DNA from: Paenibacillus polymyxa
GTDB lineage: Bacteria; Bacillota; Bacilli; Paenibacillales; Paenibacillaceae
Direction of reading: 5' to 3'
Assembly (NCBI RefSeq): GCF_001719045.1
Contig: NZ_CP015423.1
Coordinates: 992,001 to 1,056,000 of the forward strand
DNA length: 64,000 nt
Part shown: positions 28,202-37,700 of the stretch, one piece after another
Position numbering within the stretch: position 1 is the first letter of the stretch
Layout of the letters: each line of letters begins with the position of its first letter
The notes under the pieces: generated by a model
The model's input: only the letters and a program-made list of their open reading frames with translations
Database searches by the model: none
What the model was told of the DNA's origin: nothing
Position numbers and translations under genes: made by a program

Positions 28202-29089
28202 TCAAGCTTGTCGTACTACTCTCGCTCTGCGATTAACCAAATAAATGCTAAGCCCGATTAAGATTAACCCGATAAGCAGGAAAGCCGTAATCGCTTCGCC
28301 CAGCACCAACGAGCTGACAAATACTGAAATCACAGGCACCAAAAACGTATAGGAAGCAACCTTACTGGCATCCCCCGAATTGACCAGCGTGAAATACAGC
28401 AGCCAGGATAGTGAAATTCCCAGCACCGTGCCGAATATTAGCCCTGACACATACGGGACATTCCATACGATATCCGACCAGTTTTCCGTCACCGTTCCAG
28501 CTCCCGTCAGCACGATGCCTCCCAGTGTACATTGAAATGCAACCAGCCACAGCGAATCGACACGCTGGTTTACCTTTTTCACATATACCGTTCCCAATGC
28601 CCAGCTCACGGCTGTAATAATGGCGATGATTACACCTGCCACAGCCACATGCCCTGAAAATCCGCCCACACTGACAGCTGCAACGCCCAAAAATCCGATG
28701 ATCAATCCAATCACCTTGAGTCTGGACATCGCTTCTCCCAGCCACATCCATGCAAAAATACCGACCAGCACAGGCTGGAGATATACCAGCACAGAAAACA
28801 AGCCGGAGGGGACGTACATCAGTCCCACTGTTTGCAGGCCATAAAACAGTACCACGTTAAAAATACCTGAAATAGCATACACCCGCCAATTTTCTTTCCA
28901 ACGAATGCGATTCCATCTCGGTACTAAAATTGCTCCTAATAGCAGACCGCCCAGCAGTGTACGTAGCCCTGCAAACAACAATGGAGGTGTGAATTCCAAT
29001 GCCACTTTATAAATGGGCCAAGAAATGCCCCACAATACAACCAGTAGCGCGATCATCATCATCCGCTTGGCTGTCGTTAACTCTCCCAT
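28202..29089 (-). CDS. EamA/DMT-family transporter
   Basis: A 295-residue membrane protein with ten hydrophobic segments arranged as two EamA repeats (about residues 8-140 and 150-285). It starts MGELTTAKRMMM and has VLWGISWPIYK in the first helix. Members of the drug/metabolite transporter superfamily mostly export amino acids or other small metabolites; the substrate cannot be told. Single gene with its own terminator. Confidence 0.9.
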   Translation of the reverse strand: MGELTTAKRMMMIALLVVLWGISWPIYKVALEFTPPLLFAGLRTLLGGLLLGAILVPRWNRIRWKENWRVYAISGIFNVVLFYGLQTVGLMYVPSGLFSVLVYLQPVLVGIFAWMWLGEAMSRLKVIGLIIGFLGVAAVSVGGFSGHVAVAGVIIAIITAVSWALGTVYVKKVNQRVDSLWLVAFQCTLGGIVLTGAGTVTENWSDIVWNVPYVSGLIFGTVLGISLSWLLYFTLVNSGDASKVASYTFLVPVISVFVSSLVLGEAITAFLLIGLILIGLSIYLVNRRARVVRQA

Positions 29090-29307
29090 GACGCTATCGC
29101 TCCTCTACTGAAAAAAATCACTAGACTTTATATACTACGCCTGCAGAACAACTTTATCAAACAAAAAATATGTATTGGAAAGCTCCACCTTTCATGCCCG
29201 CTTGTTCATCGAGGTATGTCTTCGGACAGAGGAATCCAGTCATTTGCCTATGTTACAATATACCAAAAAGACTTATAAAGCTTATAAGGATAGGAGGTTG
29301 TCTGCAC

Positions 29308-30057
29308 TTGATTTATATCATCAAATTTTTGTACAGCTTTGTGCTCCCTCCCGGTTTGTTCATCCTCGTGATGGCAGGGCTCGTGATCTGGCTATGGAAA
29401 AGGGCACGTATACCTGCGGTCGTACTGCTTCTTGTCACATTGCTGCTGTATGTTTCCTCGACCAATCTGGCTGGAGATTTGTTAATCAGTAGCCTGGAAA
29501 AACAGTACCCACAACCCCGTACCGTTCAAGGCGATGTCATTGTCGTGCTTGGGGGCGGAGCCACACAGGGAACCCCCGACATCAATGGACAAGGCAATCT
29601 GCTAGGATCTGCAGCCAATCGACTGCTCACTGCGGCCAGATTGCACGAAGCAACAGGCTTACCCATTCTTTTCTCCGGCGGGCAAGTGTTTGGAGACAGT
29701 GGTAATGAAGCGAATATTGCGCAAAGGCAGCTGCTAGGACTCGGTATTCCGGCAAAGGATATCTTGATCGAAAACCGTTCTTTGAACACACAGCAAAATG
29801 CCGTATATACATCGCAAATTTTAAAAAAACATCAACTCACTAGACCTGTTCTGGTGACCTCCGCTTTCCATATGCCACGTGCTGCACTGGAATTTCAGCG
29901 TGCAGGCATGCAGGTCATAGCTTATCCTACCGACTATCTGGCAAGTGAAAAGCTGTCACTGTATGCTGGCAAGTTCTCGCCGTCTGCTGGGGCCATGTCT
30001 ACAACCGGAACAGCCCTCAAGGAATACCTAGGAATTCTTGCATTAAAGCTTAAATAA
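29308..30057 (+). CDS. YdcF/ElyC-family (DUF218) membrane protein
   Basis: A 249-residue protein with two N-terminal membrane segments and a DUF218 domain (about residues 75-245) starting at DVIVVLGGGA. The signature continues in LFSGGQVFGDSGNEA, ENRSLNTQQNAVYT and VTSAFHMPRAALEF. Relatives SanA and ElyC affect envelope integrity. The frame is open from 29170, but the TTG at 29308 (MIYIIKFLYSF) has GGAGG ten bases upstream and starts the first helix, so the upstream 46 codons are left out. Confidence 0.85.
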   Translation: MIYIIKFLYSFVLPPGLFILVMAGLVIWLWKRARIPAVVLLLVTLLLYVSSTNLAGDLLISSLEKQYPQPRTVQGDVIVVLGGGATQGTPDINGQGNLLGSAANRLLTAARLHEATGLPILFSGGQVFGDSGNEANIAQRQLLGLGIPAKDILIENRSLNTQQNAVYTSQILKKHQLTRPVLVTSAFHMPRAALEFQRAGMQVIAYPTDYLASEKLSLYAGKFSPSAGAMSTTGTALKEYLGILALKLK

Positions 30058-30093
30058 TGTGATGTCTAATCGTATAGCGGCACATAGCACAAA

Positions 30094-30143
30094 CAAGCGT
30101 CTTGCGCTCGCAGGTATAAGCCTGTAAGCTAGCAAGACGCTTG
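30094..30143. terminator. Hairpin between convergent ydcF-like and DUF523 genes
   Basis: Perfect 12-bp arms CAAGCGTCTTGC and GCAAGACGCTTG (30094-30105 with 30132-30143) and an inner CAGG/CCTG helix. T-runs are short on both sides, so it is a likely but not ideal terminator. Confidence 0.65.
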
Positions 30144-30160
30144 ATCTACCCTTACATATT

Positions 30161-30622
30161 CTAATCCAAGAAAATATCTGATATTTGTTCTTCCGATATG
30201 ACCTTAAAGCCTTCCTTTTTTAACAAAGCCGAGGTTACCCCGTTACCTGCTATTTTACGATTTTCGAATGACCCATTATATATTGCTGCTGATCCGCAGG
30301 ACGGGCTGTTTTCTTTTAAAACAACAAGTGTTGCGTTAACCTCTCTGGCTATATTCAAGGCTTCATATGCACCTCTAATGTACATATCGCTAACATCGTT
30401 GCCTGAGAACTCGACCACCTTGGCTGTGCCGTTCAGCACATCCTCGCCTGTCCCTCCAACAATCTCAGCAGGCTCTCTCGGAGTCACAAAGCCCCCCAAA
30501 AGCTCAGGACAGATCGTCACAGCTTTCTTTTCCTCTACCAACTTTTGAATATGTACATCCAGGCTATCCGTCCCGTTATATCGTACCTTCATGCCCGCCA
30601 AACACGAACTTACCAGAATCAT
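30161..30622 (-). CDS. DUF523 domain protein
   Basis: A 153-residue DUF523 protein. It begins MILVSSCLAGMKVRYNG, and the conserved cysteines are in SSCLAG, TICPELLGG and SPSCGS, which suggests metal or Fe-S binding. The function is unknown. The frame is open to 30646, but the ATG at 30622 has AGGTGGAG just upstream and starts at the conserved SSCLAG. Confidence 0.88.
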   Translation of the reverse strand: MILVSSCLAGMKVRYNGTDSLDVHIQKLVEEKKAVTICPELLGGFVTPREPAEIVGGTGEDVLNGTAKVVEFSGNDVSDMYIRGAYEALNIAREVNATLVVLKENSPSCGSAAIYNGSFENRKIAGNGVTSALLKKEGFKVISEEQISDIFLD

Positions 30623-30767
30623 TAGCTCCACCTCATTCCATTGCATTCACTATTAAGTAGTTAAAGTATAAACAAATTTTCTAGTAGAGTCATCGTACGA
30701 AAATTTTGACTCGCCACTACGTCCGCGTTCCGTAAGGATATTCTTCCAGCTGATGACCTAATCGTAA

Positions 30768-30960
30768 TCATGATCGCGCTTTTCAATTCGTGACTTCCTT
30801 ATCAGTCCCTATAGGATCGCGGAGAGATACGTCTTTGCATGTTTTTTTCAGGGAACGTAAATGCATCAGGATCTCATTTTCTATACAACGGGCTGCAAAT
30901 GTTGCCAGCTTGGTGCCTTTCCCGGTCCGAAAGCTTTCAATGTATTCATCCAAAATAACC
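30768..30960 (-). pseudogene. Decayed, internally deleted partial copy of sigK
   Basis: Read on the minus strand, 30947 down to about 30795 encodes [18 protein letters not shown] and then [18 protein letters not shown], nearly identical to residues about 100-145 of the intact SigK at 33057-33758. It then jumps straight to the region encoding SRIEKRA from the C-terminus, with loss of about 221 bases relative to the intact gene (33121-33341) and a frameshift to a stop. No start or promoter is present. It is a non-functional remnant in the same orientation, about 2.1 kb downstream of sigK. Confidence 0.88.
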
Positions 30961-31040
30961 TGATAAAAACAAGCCGGAGGCGCATATTGGTTTTTTATTT
31001 GTTAAGGTTCATCCTGCTCGTAAGTAAGATAAATTCACTC

Positions 31041-31069
31041 TTGCTATAAGTCATAATTTAAGATATATT
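31041..31069 (+). promoter_or_regulatory. Promoter of the TetR/hydrolase operon
   Basis: TTGCTA (31041-31046), 17-base spacer and TATATT (31064-31069). The -10 element touches the left arm of the inverted repeat, so a bound repressor would block polymerase. Confidence 0.6.
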
Positions 31070-31101
31070 ATTAATTAAATAATCAGTCATTTAATTAATA
31101 A
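31068..31101. promoter_or_regulatory. Perfect inverted repeat, likely TetR operator
   Basis: Two perfect 13-base arms, TTATTAATTAAAT (31068-31080) and ATTTAATTAATAA (31089-31101), with an 8-base spacer. It lies 30 bases upstream of the TetR gene and overlaps its promoter. Autorepression of the two-gene operon is the obvious reading. Confidence 0.75.
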
Positions 31102-31130
31102 AAGTTTAGTTTAAAGAGAGGGGAATACAT

Positions 31131-31760
31131 TTGGCAAGACCCATCAATGAAGAAAAAAGACTGGAGCGGCGTAAACGTATCCTAGAAGAAGCTGTTGTCC
31201 TGTTCGCAGAAAGTGGATATTCTAATACCACAACGGCTATCATTGCGCAGAGTGTGGGAGTGACTCCTGGAACCATTTTTCAATATTTCCCCAGCAAAGA
31301 AGCTTTATACTACGCCGCTGTCCTTGAGCCGCTTGCTGATATTCAGGTGAAATCGCTTGCTTGTCTACAACAAGAGGGGACGCCAGGTGTATTGATTAAG
31401 AACATGGTGGCAGAACAATTCAACCATATCTACTTCTATATAAATGAATTGCGGCTTGTTCAATCTGTCTTAGGACAACGAATAAGATTCCCTGAACTTA
31501 CACAGAAGGTCCTTAAAAGTATAAAGGTAATGACAGATGCGATCGAATGCGTCTATGCCAAGGGACAGTTAATGGGAGAATTCAACAAAAGCTTTTCTCC
31601 AGCAATGATCTCTCGTGCCTATATCTCTTTCTTAAATGGAGTGGGCTTAACTCTTGGAGAAAGTATTATTCATCATCCCGAGTGGGAAAATCTGAAGGGG
31701 CATGCCTTTTATTTGTTCGCCCCCATACAACCTAAAGAAAAACTGGAGGAGTCTGAATGA
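31131..31760 (+). CDS. TetR/AcrR-family transcriptional regulator
   Basis: A 209-residue regulator. The N-terminal HTH (about residues 10-55) shows RILEEAVVLFAESGY, then TTAIIAQSVGVTPGTIFQYF and SKEALY, the classic TetR pattern. The rest is the ligand-binding, dimerising helical domain. The start is TTG at 31131 with GAGAGGGG upstream. Its stop overlaps the hydrolase start (ATGA), so it most likely controls that gene, through the palindrome just upstream. Confidence 0.93.
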   Translation: MARPINEEKRLERRKRILEEAVVLFAESGYSNTTTAIIAQSVGVTPGTIFQYFPSKEALYYAAVLEPLADIQVKSLACLQQEGTPGVLIKNMVAEQFNHIYFYINELRLVQSVLGQRIRFPELTQKVLKSIKVMTDAIECVYAKGQLMGEFNKSFSPAMISRAYISFLNGVGLTLGESIIHHPEWENLKGHAFYLFAPIQPKEKLEESE

Positions 31761-32731
31761 GTCAGGCATCATTACAACCCGAGCTGACATTTAACGTTCG
31801 TGTGAAAAAACGAAAGAAAATTTTATGGAGCCTAGGGATCGTGCTTTTGCTTGTGATGGCTCTTGTATTTTTTATATCTTATAAAGTAGTAGACACCTTG
31901 TTGCACCATCCTAGAGACACTAATGTCAGCTACGGATTGAATATCGATAAAACTCCCTACGAAGAGGTCGAGTTCAAGAGCTTGAAAAATGATAATACGA
32001 TTAGAGGTTCCTTCTTTCCTGCAAGTGGTCTTTCTGGTAAAGCAAGTAATAAGACAATTATTGTCGTCCATGGATATACGAGCAATCGTTTAGTCAAAGG
32101 GCGGACCCAAAAGTTAGTAGAGCATTTCGTTCCGAAAGGCTACAATGTATTGGCATTTGACCTCAGCTCACAAGGTAAATCCGATGGTGATTTGATTACA
32201 CTGGGCTTCAATGAAAAATACGATTTGCTAGGAGCTGTAAGCTATTTAAAATCCAGAGACCATACGGGTCATAAGATTGGAGTTATCGGCTTTTCAATGG
32301 GTGCTGCTACTTCTTTGCTAGCCGCAAGTGAAAGTGATGACATCAAAGCCGTAATTGCGGATAGTCCTTTTCGTAATGCTGGTCTATTTTTGAGAGAGGG
32401 TTTGCCCTTCTTTTCAGGTTTACCTGCGTTTCCATTTAGTTATACATCGACTTGGATGGCAAATTGGGCCTTTAAGGTTGATCTTGATTCCATATCTCCT
32501 ATGGATGCGGTAAAAAAGATGCAAGACAAGCCAGTTATGCTCATTCATGGTACTGGAGATCAGCAAATTAGTTATAAAAATACAGAAATTATTTACGAGT
32601 CCTTAAAAGATAACCCAAAAGCAGAAGTATGGTACCCGCAAAATACGGAGCACATCGATGCCATCAACCATTACCCCACTGAGTATTTCAAAAGAGTAGA
32701 TCGCTTTTTGGATGAGTATGTAGGAAAATAA
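31757..32731 (+). CDS. Membrane-anchored alpha/beta hydrolase
   Basis: A 324-residue protein with one N-terminal membrane segment (about residues 20-42, ILWSLGIVLLLVMALVFFI) and an extracellular alpha/beta hydrolase domain. The oxyanion segment is VVHGYTSNR, the nucleophile elbow is GFSMGA with Ser, and Asp/His are in LIHGTGDQQI and NTEHIDA. Similar proteins (B. subtilis YqkD-like) are esterase/peptidase-like with unknown substrates. It is co-transcribed with the TetR gene. Confidence 0.88.
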   Translation: MSQASLQPELTFNVRVKKRKKILWSLGIVLLLVMALVFFISYKVVDTLLHHPRDTNVSYGLNIDKTPYEEVEFKSLKNDNTIRGSFFPASGLSGKASNKTIIVVHGYTSNRLVKGRTQKLVEHFVPKGYNVLAFDLSSQGKSDGDLITLGFNEKYDLLGAVSYLKSRDHTGHKIGVIGFSMGAATSLLAASESDDIKAVIADSPFRNAGLFLREGLPFFSGLPAFPFSYTSTWMANWAFKVDLDSISPMDAVKKMQDKPVMLIHGTGDQQISYKNTEIIYESLKDNPKAEVWYPQNTEHIDAINHYPTEYFKRVDRFLDEYVGK

Positions 32732-32808
32732 ATTCAATTCAAGAGAGCCAACTAGCGAAGGAGCTTGTCCTGACGAAGTATAAACACCCAATAATATCAA
32801 GCATTTTT

Positions 32809-32844
32809 AGCCTGTAGTGTAGAAAACCACTACAGGCTTTTATT
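32809..32844 (+). terminator. Terminator of the TetR/hydrolase operon
   Basis: Hairpin AGCCTGTAGTG (32809-32819) with CACTACAGGCT (32828-32838) and a T-rich tail. Confidence 0.88.
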
Positions 32845-33007
32845 TGCGTTTTAAATGAAAACACATAGCAAAATAGTTATTATTTAAGCGAAAAGGAGCA
32901 GTTGTTTTTATAAGATAGCCTTAGATAAGAATATTAGATGGGTAGAGGGGGATGCAATTTAAACACGTCTCTGAAAAGAAGCAAGTAATTGAATTATGGA
33001 AAAGGCC

Positions 33008-33031
33008 TAAAAAGGCCCTGTTAAGGGCCTA
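33008..33031 (-). terminator. Terminator of sigK
   Basis: Minus-strand hairpin AGGCCCT / AGGGCCT (33024-33030 with 33013-33019) followed by a T-run, 25 bases after the stop. Confidence 0.8.
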
Positions 33032-33056
33032 GCGGCTTCATATATCTCCTTATCCA

Positions 33057-33758
33057 TTACCCCTTCTGCTTGTAAAACTCATGGTACAATTTCATCAGCG
33101 CGCGCTTTTCGATTCGTGACACGTACGAGCGCGAAATTCCCAGCTCTCGTGCAATTTCCCGCTGTGTTCGTTCTTCTCCTCCGGCTTCCAGGCCGAAGCG
33201 GCCGATCACCACTTCTTTTTCACGCTCATCTAAAATATCCAGGTTGCGATAGATTTTACTTTTCTCAATTTTGAGCTGTACTTTATCTACAATATCATCC
33301 GCCTCGGTGCCGAGGATATCAATCAAAGTAATCTCGTTGCCTTCCTTATCAGTCCCTATAGGATCGTGGAGAGATACGTCTTTGCGTGTTTTTTTTAGGG
33401 ATCGTAAATGCATAAGAATTTCATTTTCTATACAACGGGCTGCAAATGTCGCCAGCTTGGTGCCTTTCCCAGTCTGAAAGCTTTCAATGGCCTTGATCAG
33501 TCCGATGGTACCGATGGATATAAGATCCTCCAAATCTTCGCCGGTGTTATCGAATTTTTTCACAATATGGGCCACCAGCCGTAGGTTATGTTCAATGAGT
33601 GTGTTACGGGAGTGTGCGTTGCCTTCAGCAAACAGCTTCAGGTGTCGAGCTTCCTCTTTCTCAGTCAATGGCTGCGGAAAGGCGTTGTTTTTCACGTAGG
33701 AAACGAGTAGCGTCAATTCCTTGATGAACAGAGCGATAGCGCTAAATAGTCCGGGCAC
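33057..33758 (-). CDS. sigK: Sporulation sigma factor SigK, intact
   Basis: A 233-residue late mother-cell sigma factor. The first 20 residues ([14 protein letters not shown] then [16 protein letters not shown]) match the pro-sequence removed by the SpoIVFB protease. Region 2 has [15 protein letters not shown] and [17 protein letters not shown]; region 4 has [20 protein letters not shown]. The reading frame is continuous, so there is no skin-like element. The start is set at the GTG at 33758, which has AGGAGG eight bases upstream; the GTG at 33767 would overlap that site. A partial dead copy lies at 30768-30960. Confidence 0.97.
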   Translation of the reverse strand: MPGLFSAIALFIKELTLLVSYVKNNAFPQPLTEKEEARHLKLFAEGNAHSRNTLIEHNLRLVAHIVKKFDNTGEDLEDLISIGTIGLIKAIESFQTGKGTKLATFAARCIENEILMHLRSLKKTRKDVSLHDPIGTDKEGNEITLIDILGTEADDIVDKVQLKIEKSKIYRNLDILDEREKEVVIGRFGLEAGGEERTQREIARELGISRSYVSRIEKRALMKLYHEFYKQKG

Positions 33759-34219
33759 GGATGACACCTCCTGAGGTAATTGCGAACTTACCGGCCTTTG
33801 TTACTTACCGGGCTTGCGGTCTGTTTATTGTATGTAGGCAGGTGCCCATCCGTGCCTGTACTCCGAAAACTGCTCCGTAACAATTTGCCAGATACCTTTC
33901 TGGAGCAACCTCCGATACTTAAATCGAAACGTAGAGATCTCTTCGACACAAATCAACGCACTCCATATAGACATCTCCCAAATAATAAGTGTATATTTTC
34001 ATATTCTATCCATTTCCTTTCTCGCACCTCAATTAGTTATTTATATTCTAAACATGCAACTCCCCGCCCGCAAATGAGCTTGCAATTATGATGTTAGACC
34101 GCTTAAACACTAGTATGCATTCCATCATCAAGGAATATATTCATAGAGAGTTCCATATAAATGATATAAATCAACCTTTTCAACACATTCAAAAATTAAA
34201 CTAAAAGGGGAATTTCAAC
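33759..34219. other. Gap between sigK and the discoidin-like gene
   Basis: A 461-bp stretch with divergent promoters. Apart from the sigK ribosome site (AGGAGG) and its sporulation-type -10 element, and the AAAAGGGG ribosome site of the gene at 34220, I see nothing definite. A rightward frame at 33780-34091 has no family-like content and is not called. Confidence 0.45.
33826..33834 (-). promoter_or_regulatory. Sporulation-type -10 element of sigK
   Basis: Minus strand CATACAATA, a match to the sigma-K -10 pattern CATAnnnTA and close to the sigma-E -10 CATACAnT. It lies 68 bases before the start. No good -35 partner was found. B. subtilis sigK is transcribed by sigma-E and sigma-K holoenzymes, which fits. 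Confidence 0.45.
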
Positions 34220-34729
34220 ATGGCAAAATTCAGCCAAAATCCAGACAACTATACTTTTTCTGTAGATCCTGTTGTTATAGCAGAGGAAAATGTTTCAACC
34301 AACGGGGATTCTAAAAATACTTTTCCGAAAAATGTTTTAGTCGATAATAATCTCTATTGGGAGAGCAGTTTAAGCGGTAGAGGTGGAGAAATCATCTTCA
34401 AATTAGATACAGGCAAGACGATCAATGATATTCTTTTAGCTCAGCCATCTTCTCGAGCTTTTATACTTTCATTTTCTTTTCACGGCTCTATTGACGGAGA
34501 AAATTGGTTTAGGTTAGGTGAAGTTGAAACTTTGCCAACCACTGCAAAAACAACTTATCAATTTAGTAATGAGATTCCTTTTTCATATTATAAAATAACT
34601 GTACTTTCATCCGGCTTGAGTAGTACAACCTCCTATTATGGTATACGATATATTCAGCTTAAAACCGCACTCATTAATGGCGTTCCTGCCTACAGAGCAT
34701 CCAATATAAACCCCGCTATTGCGGAATAA
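34220..34729 (+). CDS. Discoidin (F5/8 type C)-like protein without signal peptide
   Basis: A 169-residue protein. The layout NVLVDNNLYWESSLSGRGGEI, shown in part, then IIFKLDTGKTINDILL, HGSIDGENWFRLGEV and FSYYKITVLSS follows the strands of an F5/8 type C (discoidin) carbohydrate-binding domain, in which LDG-type turns and a final aromatic are usual. No signal peptide or membrane segment is visible, odd for such a fold. The neighbour on the other side of a shared terminator is the large surface protein. I do not know a precise family; the fold call is by pattern only. Confidence 0.55.
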   Translation: MAKFSQNPDNYTFSVDPVVIAEENVSTNGDSKNTFPKNVLVDNNLYWESSLSGRGGEIIFKLDTGKTINDILLAQPSSRAFILSFSFHGSIDGENWFRLGEVETLPTTAKTTYQFSNEIPFSYYKITVLSSGLSSTTSYYGIRYIQLKTALINGVPAYRASNINPAIAE

Positions 34730-34741
34730 GTTACTACACAC

Positions 34742-34775
34742 AAAAAAGGGGCTGGCCAATGCCGCCCCTTGATTT
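34742..34775. terminator. Bidirectional terminator
   Basis: Hairpin AAGGGGC (34746-34752) with GCCCCTT (34764-34770), A-run before and T-rich sequence after, between two convergent genes. Confidence 0.83.
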
Positions 34776-34778
34776 ATT

Positions 34779-37700
34779 CTATTTCATTTGAAGCATGTTA
34801 TAAATCATCTCTGCCGCTTCCGCCCGTGTGACCTCCTGCTTGGCACGGAAGCTACCATCTGGATATCCTTGTACTAAATTAATCTCGGTTAGGCCAAGTA
34901 CATCCTTTCTGGCCCACTCTACAATTTGAGAGGAATCCGAGTATGCACTGCTTTCTTGCTGTGGAGTAGCTTTGATAATGTTATTCACCATTTTAGCCGC
35001 CTGCTCACGGTTAATGATCCGATCTGGGCCAAATTCTCTATTACTAAACCCACGAGCGACCTGATCTTTAATCGCCGTTTTGAGCAGATCAACGTACCAC
35101 GCCGATGGATTGATATCCTCGAAGCCTAAAGTCACATCCGTTTCGAGCGGTAATTTCAAGGAACGGACCAGCATAGAAGTGAACTCCATACGCGTCACAG
35201 GTCTGTTCGGCTCAAATAGCATGTGAGTTGTTCCCTTTACTACACCCAAATCGGCAAGCACATTTATTTTTTCTTTATTAAATACCCGTTCAATGTCGCT
35301 AAAATGATTTGGCTTCTTCTCAACGGTTGAATCTTGAATATACTCTGCTTCTAACGATTCCTTTACAACAGGCTGAATCAGTTTTACACTCTCCGCCCCT
35401 CCTGCTCCACCCCCTGCGTCCACAGTATTACCCGTTGTTTTTCCATTCGCTTGTTTTGCCTCTGTGCGTTTTCCTTGACTATTTTCTGCCCATAGTTGAA
35501 CTTTATACAATTGCTTCTCTTTAAGTTCTCTCCAGATATAGCTTCGTTCCTTACCACGATATAGTTCTACTCCTTCACTGGCGAGGACGAAAATATCATT
35601 CTCATGGTCTGACTCCCAATGGATGATAAACTCACTATTCGTTGTTTCTGTCTTCGAAAATGCAAACGCTGGAGACGGCAGCGTCTCGACCTGACCTTCT
35701 GTCTGCTTACCTTCACCACTTGTGTTCAATGGCTTGACGGTAATACGGTACAATGTAGAACTATCCAATCCATCTACTTTAAATTCATGGGAGGTCGTAT
35801 GACCGATAAGCCCCCCGTTTTGGTAGACATTGTAAGCATCTGCACCCGGAGCTTCTTTCCACGTAACAACCAAATCGGTATCTGTTACTTCTTTCACAGT
35901 CAATCTATTGTCTGGTATTTGACCTGGCAAAGCGCGATGCGTAAAGGGAGTTATATTACCTCTCCCCGTTGTATTCACGGCCTGTATACCAAACGAGTAA
36001 ATCATACCAGGCTGGATATCTGAAAGCTTAATATGAGTATCTCTGGTGTTAAAAACTTCCCCCGTATCTTTACGGGTTACAGTATATTGATAAGCGCTCT
36101 TGATTTCATCCCAGCTCAGCGAAATCTGGCCATCCTCAAGTTCTGTAACATTAACATTTTGTGCTTGAGGAGGAAGTGTCAGCAGCTTACCCAACGCTGG
36201 CTGGCTGAAACCACTACTGTTCCCACTGCTCACTTGAAAATCATAGTTTCTCCCACCTGTTAAACCAGATACAACCACACGTGGTTCCGTACTATAATAA
36301 TCTTGACCGTTGATCGTTACCTTATATTGAGTTGCCCCATCAACCGGGGCCCATATCAACGTGGCATCGTGCTCGCGAACATCTTCAGTTGCAAGTTGCA
36401 CAGCTGAATCAGGTAGTGTTAATGCGTTGATAGATGTATCTTTACCTGTACCACTTCGATTGTAGGCTCGTATTTTAATATTGGCAGATCTACCCGCAGG
36501 CAATCCCTCAAAAGTATATGAATGGATACCACGTGCAACCCGCACCTTCGGTTCATCGTTAACATTCAAGATGTATCCTTCAGCCCCCTGCACATCCTGC
36601 CACGCAACACCGATAGCATACACATCCTTCGTCACACTTGATATTGTAGTTACTCGATCAGGTAAAGTGATGACTCCTAGATGGGCATAGTCTCCGAATC
36701 CTGTTGCATTTTCAGCGGAAACGTTATAACCATACTCTGTTCCTGCTTGAAGATCAGTATCGGTAAATTCTGTATACACATCGTTATAAACCGAGACTTC
36801 GTCACGTTCTAGGGCGTAGTAGGTGGCAGTGATTACAGAATTCCACTTCAAATCGATTCCATCTTCTCTTACAGTTACATTCCGGAATCCGTTCGGGCTG
36901 TCTGGTAGGCTTAGAAAAGATACATGCTTTGCTGTACCCTCTCCAGTGTCATTAATAGCTGATACAGAAACATCGTAATATTGACCAGGCTTCATTCCTG
37001 TAATTGGATTATACACATCCTGTGTAACGGTATTCCTAAATATGATTTCTCCCGTACTTACGTCCGCTGCTGTAATGTTATATTTGTTAGCTGAGAAAAC
37101 TGGCGTAAAATCAGCCATGATTTCTGTAGAATGACGAGAGACAGGTTGTAACTGGATATGATCAGGAGCATCAGGTAACGTTAATACATGGACTCGATTG
37201 GAATATGCATTGCCTCCTACATGGTTACTGGAACGCACTTCATATTCGTATTGCCGTCCTTCTTGTAGCCCCCTAACTGTAAAAGAATTTGTTGGATGCG
37301 TAACATCCCAAACCTCATTAGTTGTTAGATTTCGGACTGTATAAACGTAACCATCATCAAGGCCCGACGGGAGAGTCCACTGCAAATCAGCTTCTGTATT
37401 TCGTACGGATGTCGCAGAGAGCACAACCGACTGGGGCTGCTTTTGAATGCGAAGTGCACTGCTGACCGTTTCATAAATGTTACCCACCCTGTCTTTGACC
37501 TTGGCATGAACATACCATTCACCTTCATCTGAAAGATCCATCTGGATTGTTGTATCGGCTGCAGTATCCCAGTTTTCGGGTGAATCAGGGCTGTTCGTGA
37601 TTTTATACTGCATTGTCGACGACTCAATCCCCGAATGCTGATCGGCATATCGTATCCTCACATGAATAGGAGTATCTTTCCATTCACGCGAATCCGGCTT

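Larger units (their letters stand above)
32732..33056. other. Gap between hydrolase and sigK with two terminators
   Basis: No gene is seen in this 325-bp stretch. It holds a terminator for the hydrolase operon (32809-32844) and one for sigK (33008-33031). The sequence between them is A/T-rich and without an open frame of note. Confidence 0.6.

Noticed and set aside
30768..33758. Active skin-like element interrupting sigK
   Set aside because: The main sigK frame is whole, there is no recombinase gene between the copies, and the second copy is internally deleted.
33780..34091. 103-codon frame upstream of the discoidin-like gene
   Set aside because: No ribosome site, mixed composition, and it overlaps the sigK promoter region.
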